Assembly (NCBI GenBank): GCA_025128135.1
Contig: JAHLYW010000045.1
Span: forward strand, 1-64,000
Direction: 5' to 3'
Source of the DNA: Synechococcus sp. CS-1325
GTDB taxonomy: Bacteria; Cyanobacteriota; Cyanobacteriia; PCC-6307; Cyanobiaceae
DNA: 64,000 nucleotides
The position numbers were made by a program, and so were the translations under genes. Position 1 is the first letter of the stretch. Every line of letters starts with the position of its first letter. Positions 15,640 through 24,326 of this stretch are shown piece by piece. Below the pieces are notes generated by a model that had not been told where the DNA came from, did no database searches, and saw only the letters and a program-made list of their open reading frames with translations.

Positions 15640-16719
15640 ATGATCATCGTTTTCACCAACAGGGCCTTGATTCGAACCTCCGGCGGCGCAGGCGACGAAC
15701 AGCTGTTCGGTGAAATCCAGAATGGAAAGGGTAGCAACGAGTTGCGGCTCGCGATTGCCGAAAAGAACAAGGACACGAACCGGTGGACGCTGAACCTCCA
15801 GGAGGAAAAGAGCCGACAGAAGGAGTTACCCAGTCAGATCCTGTTTCGTGCCGTTTTGGCTCAGGTCAGGGATGGATCGCTGAGCCCGAAGTGGGTTGTT
15901 TCCGTGCACGGCTATGGCCAGTCCTTCCTGGACAGCCTGGAGGAAGCCCATGGGCTGGAGCAGAGCTACCAATGGTCACGCACGGGAAAAACCAGCCAGC
16001 CGATCAACGTCATCCTGTTCAGTTGGCCCTCGAAGCCCGGTGGTGTGGTGCTCGACCCAGTGAACGCCTACCGCAGGGCCCAGGCGGCAGCTGTTCCTTC
16101 GGCTGCGGCCCTGGCGATCGTGCTCGAGCGAGTCTGGGCCTACTTTGCAGCGCCAGCCCTGCTCTGCAAGCCCGCCACAAGTACAACGCGGCTGGTGCCA
16201 CCGGTGAGGGACTTTTCGCTGTGCCTGCATGTGCACAGCCAGGGCAATCTGGTGCTGGAGATGATGACCCGCACCAAGGCGCTCGACGGTGTCCCGCTGA
16301 AGCTCGACACGCTCATCCTTCACCAGGCGGATGTGGATGCTGATGATCACACGGAATGGGTCAACCGAATCCAGTTCGCCGTCGATGTGGTCATCACCCT
16401 GAACGCCTGGGATGGCATCCTGCGCCTGTCGGACGCGATCAATCCCGTGCGGCTTGGGATCGCCCGCTCCGGCTTCGGCTCCCGTGCCACCTACTTCGAC
16501 TTCACCGGTGGCAGCAAGGTGGCCGCTGAGCACAACCTCTTTCTCCAGGTGGAGAACAAGCTGGTACGCCTGTTTTGCCAGCGGGCCCTCACCGGCTTTC
16601 CGGTTCACACGATCGGTGGTGAAGCCAATGGTTTCTGGTTCGACGACAGTGTAGGGACCTGGCGCCTGGGCCTCCGCCCCTCCGCACCACTGGGCGGGTC
16701 TCAGAAGCCTGGTGCCTGA
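15640..16719 (+). CDS. DUF900-type alpha/beta hydrolase
   Basis: A 359-residue protein. Residues ~85-200 show the alpha/beta hydrolase core in the DUF900 style: WVVSVHGYGQSFLDSLEEA (oxyanion strand and helix), INVILFSWPSKPG, and the nucleophile elbow LHVHSQGNLVLEMM, where the Ser of HSQGN takes the place of the usual AHSMGN. DILHQADVDADD-like residues (LILHQADVDADDHTEW) probably supply the acid, and a later His completes the triad (position uncertain). No signal peptide or transmembrane helix. It starts 204 bases after the MACPF-like gene on the same strand; the spacer 15436-15639 contains only a short ORF without coding character. Substrate unknown: esterase or lipase is the usual guess for this fold. 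Association with a pore-forming-like neighbour hints at a joint effector locus (inference). Confidence 0.75.
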   Translation: MIIVFTNRALIRTSGGAGDEQLFGEIQNGKGSNELRLAIAEKNKDTNRWTLNLQEEKSRQKELPSQILFRAVLAQVRDGSLSPKWVVSVHGYGQSFLDSLEEAHGLEQSYQWSRTGKTSQPINVILFSWPSKPGGVVLDPVNAYRRAQAAAVPSAAALAIVLERVWAYFAAPALLCKPATSTTRLVPPVRDFSLCLHVHSQGNLVLEMMTRTKALDGVPLKLDTLILHQADVDADDHTEWVNRIQFAVDVVITLNAWDGILRLSDAINPVRLGIARSGFGSRATYFDFTGGSKVAAEHNLFLQVENKLVRLFCQRALTGFPVHTIGGEANGFWFDDSVGTWRLGLRPSAPLGGSQKPGA

Positions 16720-17239
16720 AGACCACACAAGTAGCCGATGACGACGAATTGATCATCTCCACCCGGCCCCACCGGGAAGACTTCACCGTGCAGATTGCAC
16801 TTGAAGGATGAAAGACTACCATCGGTACCCGTGATAGCTCCATCACCCAGAGTCGGCTTCATTCCACCTTCCAGAGGCACGCCGGCGGGCAAGCAGTCTG
16901 AACGTGAAGCTGTCGCTGTTGATCTGCACTCTCTGCGTGGGATCGAGGCTGTTGCGGTAAGGGCGAAACCAGCGGAACCGCCCGCGGGTGTTCACGCTGA
17001 TGCTCTCGGCTGCTCCGCCCTTGTTGATGCACCCGATGCCCTCTCAGCCCCTGCGCCCAAGCAGGGTGCATCCGTTTCACGGTTACGGTGCGACGTCTTT
17101 CCGACAACCATGCCGCTGGGGTTGGTGTCGTCGCGGCTGAATGCTCCGGGGTGATAAACCTGCGGGCTGAACAGGCCCTGGCCCAGGTCGCCGTTAAAAT
17201 TTTGGGCCTCTCAGTAGCCCAGGTTGGCGCAGTGAGCCC
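16720..17239. other. Gap of 520 bases with possible decayed minus-strand coding sequence
   Basis: On the reverse strand between about 17050 and 16850 one frame reads GCINKGGAAESISVNTRGRF then RWFRPYRN and QRVQINSDSFTFRLL, which has the look of real protein rather than a shadow, but stops bracket it and I cannot name a family. The rest shows nothing recognisable. Confidence 0.3.
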
Positions 17240-18257
17240 TCAGGGCCACCCTTCCAGCACCAGCTTGCCAATCGTGCGGCCGGTTTCCAGCTGGGTGTGG
17301 GCCTGGTGGAGGTTCGCGGCGCTGATCGGACCCAGATGGGTGCGCAGGGTAGTGCGCAGCCGTCCCGTGTCGATCAGGTCTGCCACGGCATCGAGAATCG
17401 CGCCCTGCTGGGCAAGGTCGGCGGTGCGGTGTTTGGCCCGGGTGAACATGAACTCCCAGGTAAAGCGCACGCTCTTGTCCCTGAGCAGGTTGAGATCGAG
17501 CGGATGCCTGTTGCCCACGATGGCCACGATGGCTCCCTGGTGCTGGATCAGCTCGGCCATCACCGCCCAGTAGGCATCGCTGTCGGCGAAATTTGCGATG
17601 GTGTCCACGGCATTGAATCCGAGCGCTGCCAGTTGCGGCGCCAGGGGCTGGCTGTGGTCGATCACGTGCTGGGCGCCCAGCTCGCGCACCCACGCCCGGC
17701 TTTCAGGCCGTGAGGCGGTGGCGATCACGGTCAGGCCGGCCAGCCTGGCCAGCTGGATGGCGATCGATCCCACACCGCCAGCCCCGCCGAGGAATAACAG
17801 CGAACTGCCGGCCTCGGCCCCATCAGGATCGAGGCCGAGGCGGTCGAACTGGCTTTCCCAGGCCGTGAGGCTGGTGAGCGGCAGGGCGGCTGCCTCGGCG
17901 AAGGAGAGGGAATCCGGGATGGCGGCCGCAGAGGCGCTCGTCCACCGCGACAAGCTCGGCGTTGCAGCCTGGCCGGGTGATATCACCCGCGAAGATCACG
18001 GCATCGCCAGGCCGGTAGCGCCCGGTGGCCGGGCCAACGGCTTCCACGATCCCTGCGGCGTCCCAGCCGAGCACCCAAGGAGGGGCCGCGTTTGGCAACA
18101 GGCCAGCACGCACCTTGGTGTCCACAGGATTGACGCTGATCGCTGCAACCCGCACAACCAGGTCGTGATCGCCGGGGGTGGGGCTGGGGAGATCGATCTC
18201 CACCAGAGAACGGGGAACGTTGAGCGGCACACCCGGCGTGGGAATGATGGCTTTCAT
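17240..18257 (-). pseudogene. Quinone oxidoreductase/zinc-less alcohol dehydrogenase family, frameshifted
   Basis: From ATG 18257 the frame encodes the GroES-like half of a medium-chain dehydrogenase: MKAIIPTPGVPLNVPRSLVE, VRVAAISVNPVDTKVRAG, LGWDAAGIVEAVG, GDAVIFAGDITRPG, CNAELVAVDERLCGR. The frame then shifts by one base near 17915-17925 (GGCCGCCATCCC), and the other frame carries on with IPDSLSFAEAAALPLTSLTA, the Rossmann motif FLGGAGGVGSIAIQLARLAG, and the normal end TIGKLVLEGWP at 17240. The family lacks the structural zinc cysteines and reduces quinones or enones with NADPH. With the single base corrected the protein would be ~338 residues, the usual length. A sequencing error cannot be excluded from one sequence, but neighbouring genes are also decayed. 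Confidence 0.8.
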
Positions 18258-18645
18258 CGTGGGTCAGTGTGTTGGTCTCAGTCTGTTGGCAAGGAAGCGA
18301 ACAGGCTGATGCCGATTGCCAGCCTGAGTACCAGGGTGACTTGCTCTCCCGGACGTCATCACAACTCCACCATGTCAATCACCAGATTGCAGTGGTCGTC
18401 AAAAATCGCGTCAGTTCAGCGACGTGGTTGGCCCCATCAGTTTGGACTCACGCTTCTCGATCGCGCTGATCACCTGGCAACTTGGCCATGGGGCTTTGCG
18501 AAGGCTGAGGATGTCGCGTTTCAGCCGATGCGGTTCCTCGTTCCAAGGGGAAGTCCTTTCCTACTGGCTGAAAACGGAATTGCGCCGCCTGCCACAGGAG
18601 GCTGCCCCATAGCCTCGCGGGGCCCAACGAGCCCCGGCGCCATCC
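18258..18645. other. Gap of 388 bases, no gene recognised
   Basis: It separates the divergent dehydrogenase and aldolase pseudogenes. Open frames are short shadows. Presumably it contained both promoters; no clear elements are left. Confidence 0.3.
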
Positions 18646-20527
18646 ATGCCCGCCCTGAACCACTGGTCTGAGGCTGATGCCGCCGCCGCCATCGCCCACT
18701 ACGGCGCCCAGGGCATCGGCGAGGACCTGGCCCTGCGCACCTACTCGGCCAGACTGCTCGACGCCGACCCGGAGCTGGTGCTGCACGGCGGCGGCAACAC
18801 CTCGGTGAAATCCACCGTCACGGGGCTGCTTGGCGAAACGATCCCGTTGCTGCGGGTGAAGGGCTCCGGCTGGGATCTGGCCCCTGATTGAGCCGCCGTG
18901 CCACGCGGCCGTGCGGCTCGAACCCCTGCAGGTCCTGCGCGCCCTGCCGGCCCTCAGCGATGAAGACATGGTGGCGGCCCAGCACCAGAACCTGATCGAT
19001 CCGGCCGCCCCCAACCCATCGGTGGAGGCGCTGCTGCATGCCTTTCTACCCCAAACCTTCGTCGACCACACCCGTGCGGTCGCCCTGCTCGCCCTGGCCG
19101 ACCAACCCGATGGGGCGGCGATCTGCCGCGAGGTCTACGCCGATCGGGTGGCGCTGGTGCCGTACGTGATGCCCGGCCTCGCCCTCGCCCTGGCGGCCGC
19201 CAGCGCCTACGAGGAGGCCGAGGCCCGCGCCCGTGCCGCCGGCGTGGAGCTCGAAGGCATGGTGCTGCTGCAGCATGGCCTGTTCTCCTTCGGCGCCACC
19301 GCGAGGCAGAGCTACGAACGGATGATTGCGCTGGTGCGGCAGGCCGAGGAACGCATTCACCAGGCGCACAGCGCCAAACCCTGGAGCCAACCAGCGCCGG
19401 TGCCGGAGCCCGCGGGTGGGGCGGCGGCGTTGCTGCCGGTGCTGCGCGGGGCCCTGGGCCGGGCCGCCGAGGCGGAAGGGGCCCAGGGCCGCTGGGTGCT
19501 GGCGCGGCGCGGCACCCCCCTGGCGCTCTCGGTGGTGAACGATCCCCGCCTGGCCGACTGGGTCCACCGCGGCGTCGCCACCCCGGACCACGTGATCCGC
19601 ACCAAGGCCTTCCCGCTGGTGCTGCCCGCCGATCCCGGAGCGGCCCAGATCGAGCAGGCCCTGGCCGCCTACATCGAGCGCTAAAAGGACTGTTTCAGCC
19701 GTCAGAACGCCCGCGCCGGCGGCGTCAAGAAGCCACTCGATCCGCTGCCACGCCTGGTGGCGATTCCGGGTCTGGGCCTGGTCGCGGAAACCGTGCGCCG
19801 CTTCGCGCCGGCGAACGAAGCCGACACCTTCGACATGGAGTACTGGAGCCTGGAGCAGGCCAAGCTCGGCAAGGGCAGCGAGAAGCCCCTGGTCCGCCAG
19901 GTGGTGCTGGTCACCGGTGGGGCCGGGGCGATCGGTGCCGCCACCGCCCGCGCCTTCGCGGCCCAAGGGGCCGCGGTGGTGGTTCTGGATCTCGATCCGG
20001 TTGCGGACGTCGCCACCGCCGAAGCGATCGCAGCTGGTGGTGGGGCGGGCGCCCTGGGGATCGGCTGCGACCTGACCGATCCCAGCGCGGTGCGGCAGGC
20101 CTTCGCGGCGGCGTGCATCCAGTTCGGCGGCCTCGACATCGTGGTGAGCAATGCCGGCGCCGCCTGGACCGGCGCCATCGCCGATCTGCCCGACACCGAT
20201 CTGCGCGCCAGCTTCGAGCTCAACCTCTTCGCCCACCAGACCGTGGCCCAGGCGGCGGTGGCCGTGTTCCGCGCCCAGGGTTTCGGCGGCCAGCTGCTGT
20301 TCAACGTGAGCAAGCAGGCCCTCCCCCGGCCCCGGCTTCGGCGCTTACAGGAGCGCTCCGGGGCCCGCAGCGTCTCCGAGGAGGTCTACATGGCAGGCAA
20401 CCTGCTGGGGCGCGAAGTGCGCGCCAGCGATGTGGCCGACGCCTTCGTGGCGCTGGCGAAGCTGGAGCGCAGCACCGGCGCCGTGCTCACCGTCGATGGC
20501 GGCAAAGTGGCCGGCATGGTGAGCTGA
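18646..20527 (+). pseudogene. Bifunctional aldolase/short-chain dehydrogenase, heavily decayed
   Basis: Three frames add up to one fusion protein of the type annotated as rhamnulose-1-phosphate aldolase/alcohol dehydrogenase. Segment 1 (18646-18891): MPALNHWSEADAAAAIAHYG and LVLHGGGNTSVKS, the class II aldolase start. A frameshift near 18885 leads to LIEPPCHAAVRLEPLQ (18880-18940) and on to 19684, with FIDHT-like VDHTRAVALLAL and LLQHGLFSFGATA (zinc histidines). An in-frame TAA at 19682-19684 (YIER-stop-KDCFSRQNAR) interrupts it. A deletion of roughly 30 residues follows GLGLV. The dehydrogenase part begins VVLVTGGAGAIGAATARAFA (19900) but has lost the catalytic YxxxK region around 20330, where the frame also slips, before NLLGREV and the terminal TVDGGK. 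Four independent lesions make function impossible. The original pathway was probably L-rhamnose or a related deoxysugar (inference). Confidence 0.85.
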
Positions 20528-20687
20528 GGAGCCGGCTGAATTGGCCGGTTGCTGGTGGTCAGGGTGGGCCGCCCCCAGCGCCACCAAATCTGGGTTGCGC
20601 TCGCCACAGTCGCTGAAGCGGCACCCACGCAGAACCCCTTTTGAGGCGAAATGTAAGAATCTTACTGGCCCTGTTGGAGCTTCAGCG

Positions 20688-20924
20688 ATGCGAATCACCT
20701 CCAAAGGTCAGGTGACCATTCCCCAGGAAATCCGGCGCCAATGCGGCCTCTTGCCCCATACCGAAGTGGCCTTCTGCGTCGAGCAGGGGCGCGTCATCCT
20801 CGAAAAGGCATCCCTGAGGCAATCAGCCGGCGCAGAAGCGATCCAGAGACTGCGTCAGGCGCGGCTGCGCACACGCCTCAGCACCGATGAACTGCTCGCG
20901 CTCACCCGTGGAGACGAGGGCTGA
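20688..20924 (+). CDS. AbrB/MazE-type antitoxin
   Basis: A 78-residue protein starting MRITSKGQVTIPQEIRRQCG, the swapped-hairpin AbrB DNA-binding motif, followed by LLPHTEVAFCVEQGRVILEK. The C-terminal part (LRQARLRTRLSTDELLALTR) would wrap and inhibit the toxin. Its TGA overlaps the ATG of the PIN toxin (TGATG at 20922-20926), a usual toxin-antitoxin arrangement. As an AbrB protein it likely represses its own operon through the upstream region 20528-20687, where no operator was resolved. Confidence 0.85.
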   Translation: MRITSKGQVTIPQEIRRQCGLLPHTEVAFCVEQGRVILEKASLRQSAGAEAIQRLRQARLRTRLSTDELLALTRGDEG

Positions 20925-21322
20925 TGGTTGTGGTGGATTCCAATGTTCTCCTGGATGTCGGCACTGCCGATCCCCGCTGGTGCGACTGGAGCACCACACA
21001 GCTCAGCCAATGGCTGGATCGGGGGCGAGTGGTGATCAACGCCATCGTCTACGGCGAGATCGCCTTTGCCTTGGAAACGATCGAATCGGTGGATGAACTG
21101 CTCCCTCCCCATCTCTTCGACTATCGGGCCATGCCGCGGGAGGCGGCCTTCCTGGCAGCCCGGGCCCACTCCGATTACAGAAGCCGTGGCGGGCAGCGCC
21201 GCTCGATCCTGCCGGATTTTCTGATCGGCGCCCATGCTCTGGTGGAGCGACTGCCGCTGCTCACCCGTGATCTGCGTCGCTACCGCCAGGCATTTCCGGG
21301 CCTGGAGCTGATCAGTCCCTGA
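20924..21322 (+). CDS. PIN-domain toxin (VapC type)
   Basis: A 132-residue PIN ribonuclease. Acidic residues expected for Mg2+ binding are present: D5 in MVVVDSNVLLDV, E in YGEIAFALE, and D in ILPDFLIGAHALV, with a terminal LLTRDLRRYRQAFPGLELI block common in this PIN subgroup. It is coupled by a 1-bp overlap to the AbrB-type antitoxin. The target is probably a tRNA or rRNA loop, as for other VapC proteins (family knowledge). It appears intact. Confidence 0.87.
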   Translation: MVVVDSNVLLDVGTADPRWCDWSTTQLSQWLDRGRVVINAIVYGEIAFALETIESVDELLPPHLFDYRAMPREAAFLAARAHSDYRSRGGQRRSILPDFLIGAHALVERLPLLTRDLRRYRQAFPGLELISP

Positions 21323-21445
21323 GGCGGGTGCAGCTAACTCGCATGGGCTAGACGCGAACCCTTGAAGCCACTGATTGGAGTCAGCTGGATCCACAGACCA
21401 TGGGTTCATTTCCACAAGTCCTGGGCGCGGCGGCTTTGCTCCCCA

Positions 21446-21882
21446 TCACAGGCCACCTTGCTCTGCCCAGAACTCCGCCGGCGTGCAGATGGGATAACGC
21501 TCTCGCAATGAAAGCAAGGCCTTGTCGCCGGTCACCAGTGCCTGCCCCAGCCCGATCCGCTGGGCAACAACCAATGTTCCCAAAATGGGTACATCCTCGG
21601 CATCCACTAGGTCGGTCTCAATACCAGCCTCGGGGTCGACAAGTTCCGCCAGGATCGATAGGGCATCGATCAAATCGTCGATTTCATGGGGCGAGAGCCC
21701 GTGCCGCTGGGCAAGCTTGGGCAACACAACACCCGTCGCAGTTCGTCCAGAATGTATTTCGAAAGCACAACATCCAGCGCCCCATGGCGCCACGCGGCGA
21801 TTCGCTTGCCGGGCACGCTGCCTGGGTAGGCGATGCCGGAGAGCAGCACATTCGTGTCAAGCACAACGCCCAGCCTGGGCAT
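21446..21882 (-). pseudogene. PIN-family toxin (COG1569 type), frameshifted
   Basis: The start MPRLGVVLDTNVLLSGIAYP and SKYILDELRRVL are in the frame from ATG 21882; a frameshift near 21725 moves the rest to another frame: PKLAQRHGLSPHEIDDLIDA, VPILGTLVVAQRIGL, ALVTGDKALLSL and CTPAEFWAEQGGL. Together they form a normal ~140-residue PIN protein of the 'putative toxin component, PIN family' group. The metal-binding D residues (D in LDTN, D of TGDKALL) are on both sides of the lesion, so the toxin is probably dead. The Phd-like antitoxin directly upstream is intact, as is common when the toxin decays first. Confidence 0.8.
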
Positions 21883-21884
21883 GG

Positions 21885-22157
21885 TCAGCGCCCGGCGCGG
21901 GTGGACGCCACCGCCGCATCGATCTCTGCATGCCCCTCGGCCTCAGGCACCGCCGCATAGCCTGCCTCGATGCGCTCACACAGGCCTTCGAAGCGGACCT
22001 GCAGGCGGCGGATGCGCTCAAACAGGCGGGCATCCACCAGGGCCGCCACGGGTTTGCCATCCCTCTTGATCAGGATGCTGTCGTGGCGGTACTGCACCTG
22101 GTTGAGCATGTCGCCCAGGTTCTGGCGGAAGGCGACGGCGCTGGTTTCGTTGATCAT
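21885..22157 (-). CDS. Phd/YefM-type antitoxin
   Basis: A 90-residue protein: MINETSAVAFRQNLGDMLNQ, then HDSILIKRDGKPVAALVDA, the Phd/YefM fold that pairs with PIN or RelE-type toxins. The C-terminal helix (about 45-90) would contact the toxin. It ends 2 bases before the start of the frameshifted PIN toxin. With its toxin broken it may persist as an orphan repressor or as protection against related toxins (inference). Confidence 0.83.
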   Translation of the reverse strand: MINETSAVAFRQNLGDMLNQVQYRHDSILIKRDGKPVAALVDARLFERIRRLQVRFEGLCERIEAGYAAVPEAEGHAEIDAAVASTRAGR

Positions 22158-22208
22158 GGCGCAGGGCTTGCTGTGATCGGTCTGGTCAGCATGACCAGCG
22201 TGGCCTCA

Positions 22209-22586
22209 TCACACCACCTGAATCACCACGTCCAAGGGCAAGCCAGCCCATGCCCGATCGCATGTCACCACCGTCAGCCCCAGTCGTAAACCCAAACTCA
22301 GACAGGCGCGATCGCCCAGCGACAACCCCACCTGTCGCGTTGATGCCCACAACCGACCCGCCTTGTCGCCATCCACCGGCAGGAACGGCTCCACCCTCAC
22401 CCCCAACGCCTGGAACTCCTCAAGCATCCCCTCCACATCCACCCCGGCGGAGATCGACTTCTGGACCACCTCCGCCCAGTTCACACTGGCCATCACCGAC
22501 TGCGCTAACACCCCATCGACCACCTCCGCGCCGGGTTCCTCCCGCAGGTAGGCCAGCAAGGCCGAAGCATCCAATACCACCGTCAT
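22209..22586 (-). CDS. PIN-domain toxin
   Basis: A 125-residue PIN protein from ATG 22586: MTVVLDASALLAYLREEPG (D6), NWAEVVQKS (E), LGDRACLSLGLRLGLTVVT (D of LGDRACL) and TCDRAW. These acidic positions match the VapC catalytic cluster. The start overlaps the stop of the AbrB-type antitoxin gene by ATGA. It appears intact. Confidence 0.87.
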   Translation of the reverse strand: MTVVLDASALLAYLREEPGAEVVDGVLAQSVMASVNWAEVVQKSISAGVDVEGMLEEFQALGVRVEPFLPVDGDKAGRLWASTRQVGLSLGDRACLSLGLRLGLTVVTCDRAWAGLPLDVVIQVV

Positions 22587-22849
22587 TCGCCAGCGTCCCG
22601 CCGGCCCTCCTCCCTGCGCTCCGCAATCAATTCGTCCGTCAGGCTTCGATCGCCTGGAACCCGAGCGAACCGCTCCTTCAGCCGTTGCTTGATCCACACG
22701 GGTTTCTCAAGCACCAGCCGGCCCACCTCCTGCCGGGCCACCAACGCATCGCCTTCATCAAACCCCAGGGATCGCCGCAGCGACTCCGTGATCACCACCC
22801 GTCCCTGACGGCCCAGGCTCACCTCCACGGGCCGGGAAAAGTCCTTCAT
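22583..22849 (-). CDS. AbrB/SpoVT-type antitoxin
   Basis: An 88-residue protein from ATG 22849 (MKDFSRPVEVSLGRQGRVVI, TESLRRSLGFDEGDALVARQ), an AbrB-like swapped hairpin followed by a charged toxin-binding tail (LTDELIAERREEGRRDAGE). A longer upstream frame to 23026 is Trp/Cys-rich shadow of the neighbouring symporter gene and was not used. It overlaps the PIN toxin by 4 bp. Confidence 0.83.
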   Translation of the reverse strand: MKDFSRPVEVSLGRQGRVVITESLRRSLGFDEGDALVARQEVGRLVLEKPVWIKQRLKERFARVPGDRSLTDELIAERREEGRRDAGE

Positions 22850-22937
22850 CGAAACCTTTCGTACCACATGGGCAGCGGAATGGCTCAAAATCCACTGTAT
22901 GCCACGCCCTCGTAGAAGGCGCATAGGGCTAGCGCAC

Positions 22938-24326
22938 CTACCGCCGTCCCAGCACCAGCCCCAACCCGATCCACAGCACCACCAGCCCCAGACACAGAAG
23001 GGTCCAGGCCGGCAGCCCCCAGCCATCGATCGCCAGGGGTGCCACCACCGTGATCACGCCGCCGGCCAGGAACGGCTGCAGCAGTAGCTGCTTGATCGAG
23101 AAGGCCGGCAGGGCGTCGCTGCGGTCATCCGGGTCGGCCATGCGCAGCAGCAGCAGTCCGCTGGCCGCCACGCCGGTGGCCTGACCGAATTCGATGATCG
23201 CCCGCTCGAACCAGTCGGGCGGCAGAAAGCGGGGAGCCAGCAGCAGCACCACCGCCAGATTCCAGCCCAGCCCGGCCAGGGCCAGAACGCTCAGGGAGAT
23301 CCAGTCGTGGCGCAGCAGGCTGAGGTCGAGGCAGGCGGTGGCAGCCGTGATCAGCAGATCTGCCGAAATCGCCCCCACCTGGCCCTGCACCGCTGCCGAG
23401 GCCAAGCCCTGCTGACCGGTTTTCTCCAGCAGCAACCGCACCAGCAGCGAGCCGGCGATCGCCAGCGGAAACACCGGCAGCGCTTCCACCACCGCGGTGA
23501 AGCCGCCGCCGAGCCAGGGGGCGAACCAGCGCAGGACTTCCAGCAGAGCCGCCCCCAGCAGCACCGCCCCGCCGGCCAGGGCCAGATTCACCGCCCAGGC
23601 CGCCGGGCCCATGGATGGAGCAATGGGGTCGAGCAGCTGGATCGTCGGGAGCAAGGGCTCAGGCGCGCCGCCGGCTTCAGCAGCAGGCGCCTGGCTGGCT
23701 GCCGGCGAGCCCTGACCCAGCAGTCCCTGCCGGCGGCGGGCCAGCACCACCACGATCCCACCGATCACTGAGGCAGCCAGGAGACCCACCGTGGCCATCG
23801 CCAGCCCGAGGGCTTCACCACTGGCGAAGCCGAGGCTGGCGTAGCTCGGTCCCATCGCCGCCGCGGAACCGTGCCCCCCCTCGAAGGCCACCTCGATCAG
23901 GCAGGCCATCAGCGGATGCACCCCCAGCAGCGGCTGAAGCACGAACAGCACCGCCAGCCCTGCCACCAGGTACTGGCCGAAGGCCAGGGTGAGGGCCAGC
24001 AGAACCTGACCCGACAACGGCCGCCAGAGGCCCGAGAGCTTCGGCAGCGGTTTGCCGAGCAGCAGGGTGGCGAACACAAGGGTGAGCAGCGGCAGTGGCA
24101 GCCCGTCCCAGAGGGTCATCACCTCTGCCGGGATCAGGGGCAGTACCCCTGACGGCGCCACCAGCAGGCCCAGCGTTCCGGCCAGCAGGGCCTCCGGGAT
24201 GCCCCAGCGCTTCAGTCCCAGCCGGCCGCCGATCGCCAGGGCGATGGCCAGCAGCAGCAGCAGGATTCCGGTGGCCGCCGCCAGCCAGCCGATCGCGGCG
24301 CCAAGGCCCTGCGGCAGCGTGATCAC
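22938..24326 (-). CDS. GltS-family sodium/glutamate symporter
   Basis: A 462-residue protein with 11-12 hydrophobic segments. LIEVAFEGGHGSAAAMGPSY in the first half matches the GGHGTAAG loop of GltS-type Na+/glutamate symporters, and a second inverted half follows a Pro/Ala linker (residues ~205-235). The start is GTG 24326, overlapping the TGA of the S9 peptidase gene upstream (GTGA), so the two genes are translationally coupled: peptide breakdown and amino-acid uptake in one operon. The gene sits at the boundary where intact, dense core genes begin. Substrate could be another dicarboxylate. Confidence 0.75.
   Translation of the reverse strand: MITLPQGLGAAIGWLAAATGILLLLLAIALAIGGRLGLKRWGIPEALLAGTLGLLVAPSGVLPLIPAEVMTLWDGLPLPLLTLVFATLLLGKPLPKLSGLWRPLSGQVLLALTLAFGQYLVAGLAVLFVLQPLLGVHPLMACLIEVAFEGGHGSAAAMGPSYASLGFASGEALGLAMATVGLLAASVIGGIVVVLARRRQGLLGQGSPAASQAPAAEAGGAPEPLLPTIQLLDPIAPSMGPAAWAVNLALAGGAVLLGAALLEVLRWFAPWLGGGFTAVVEALPVFPLAIAGSLLVRLLLEKTGQQGLASAAVQGQVGAISADLLITAATACLDLSLLRHDWISLSVLALAGLGWNLAVVLLLAPRFLPPDWFERAIIEFGQATGVAASGLLLLRMADPDDRSDALPAFSIKQLLLQPFLAGGVITVVAPLAIDGWGLPAWTLLCLGLVVLWIGLGLVLGRR

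Noticed and set aside
19046..20236. 396-residue minus-strand open frame over the aldolase/dehydrogenase pseudogene
   Set aside because: His/Gly/Arg-rich shadow; the plus strand carries the recognisable protein.
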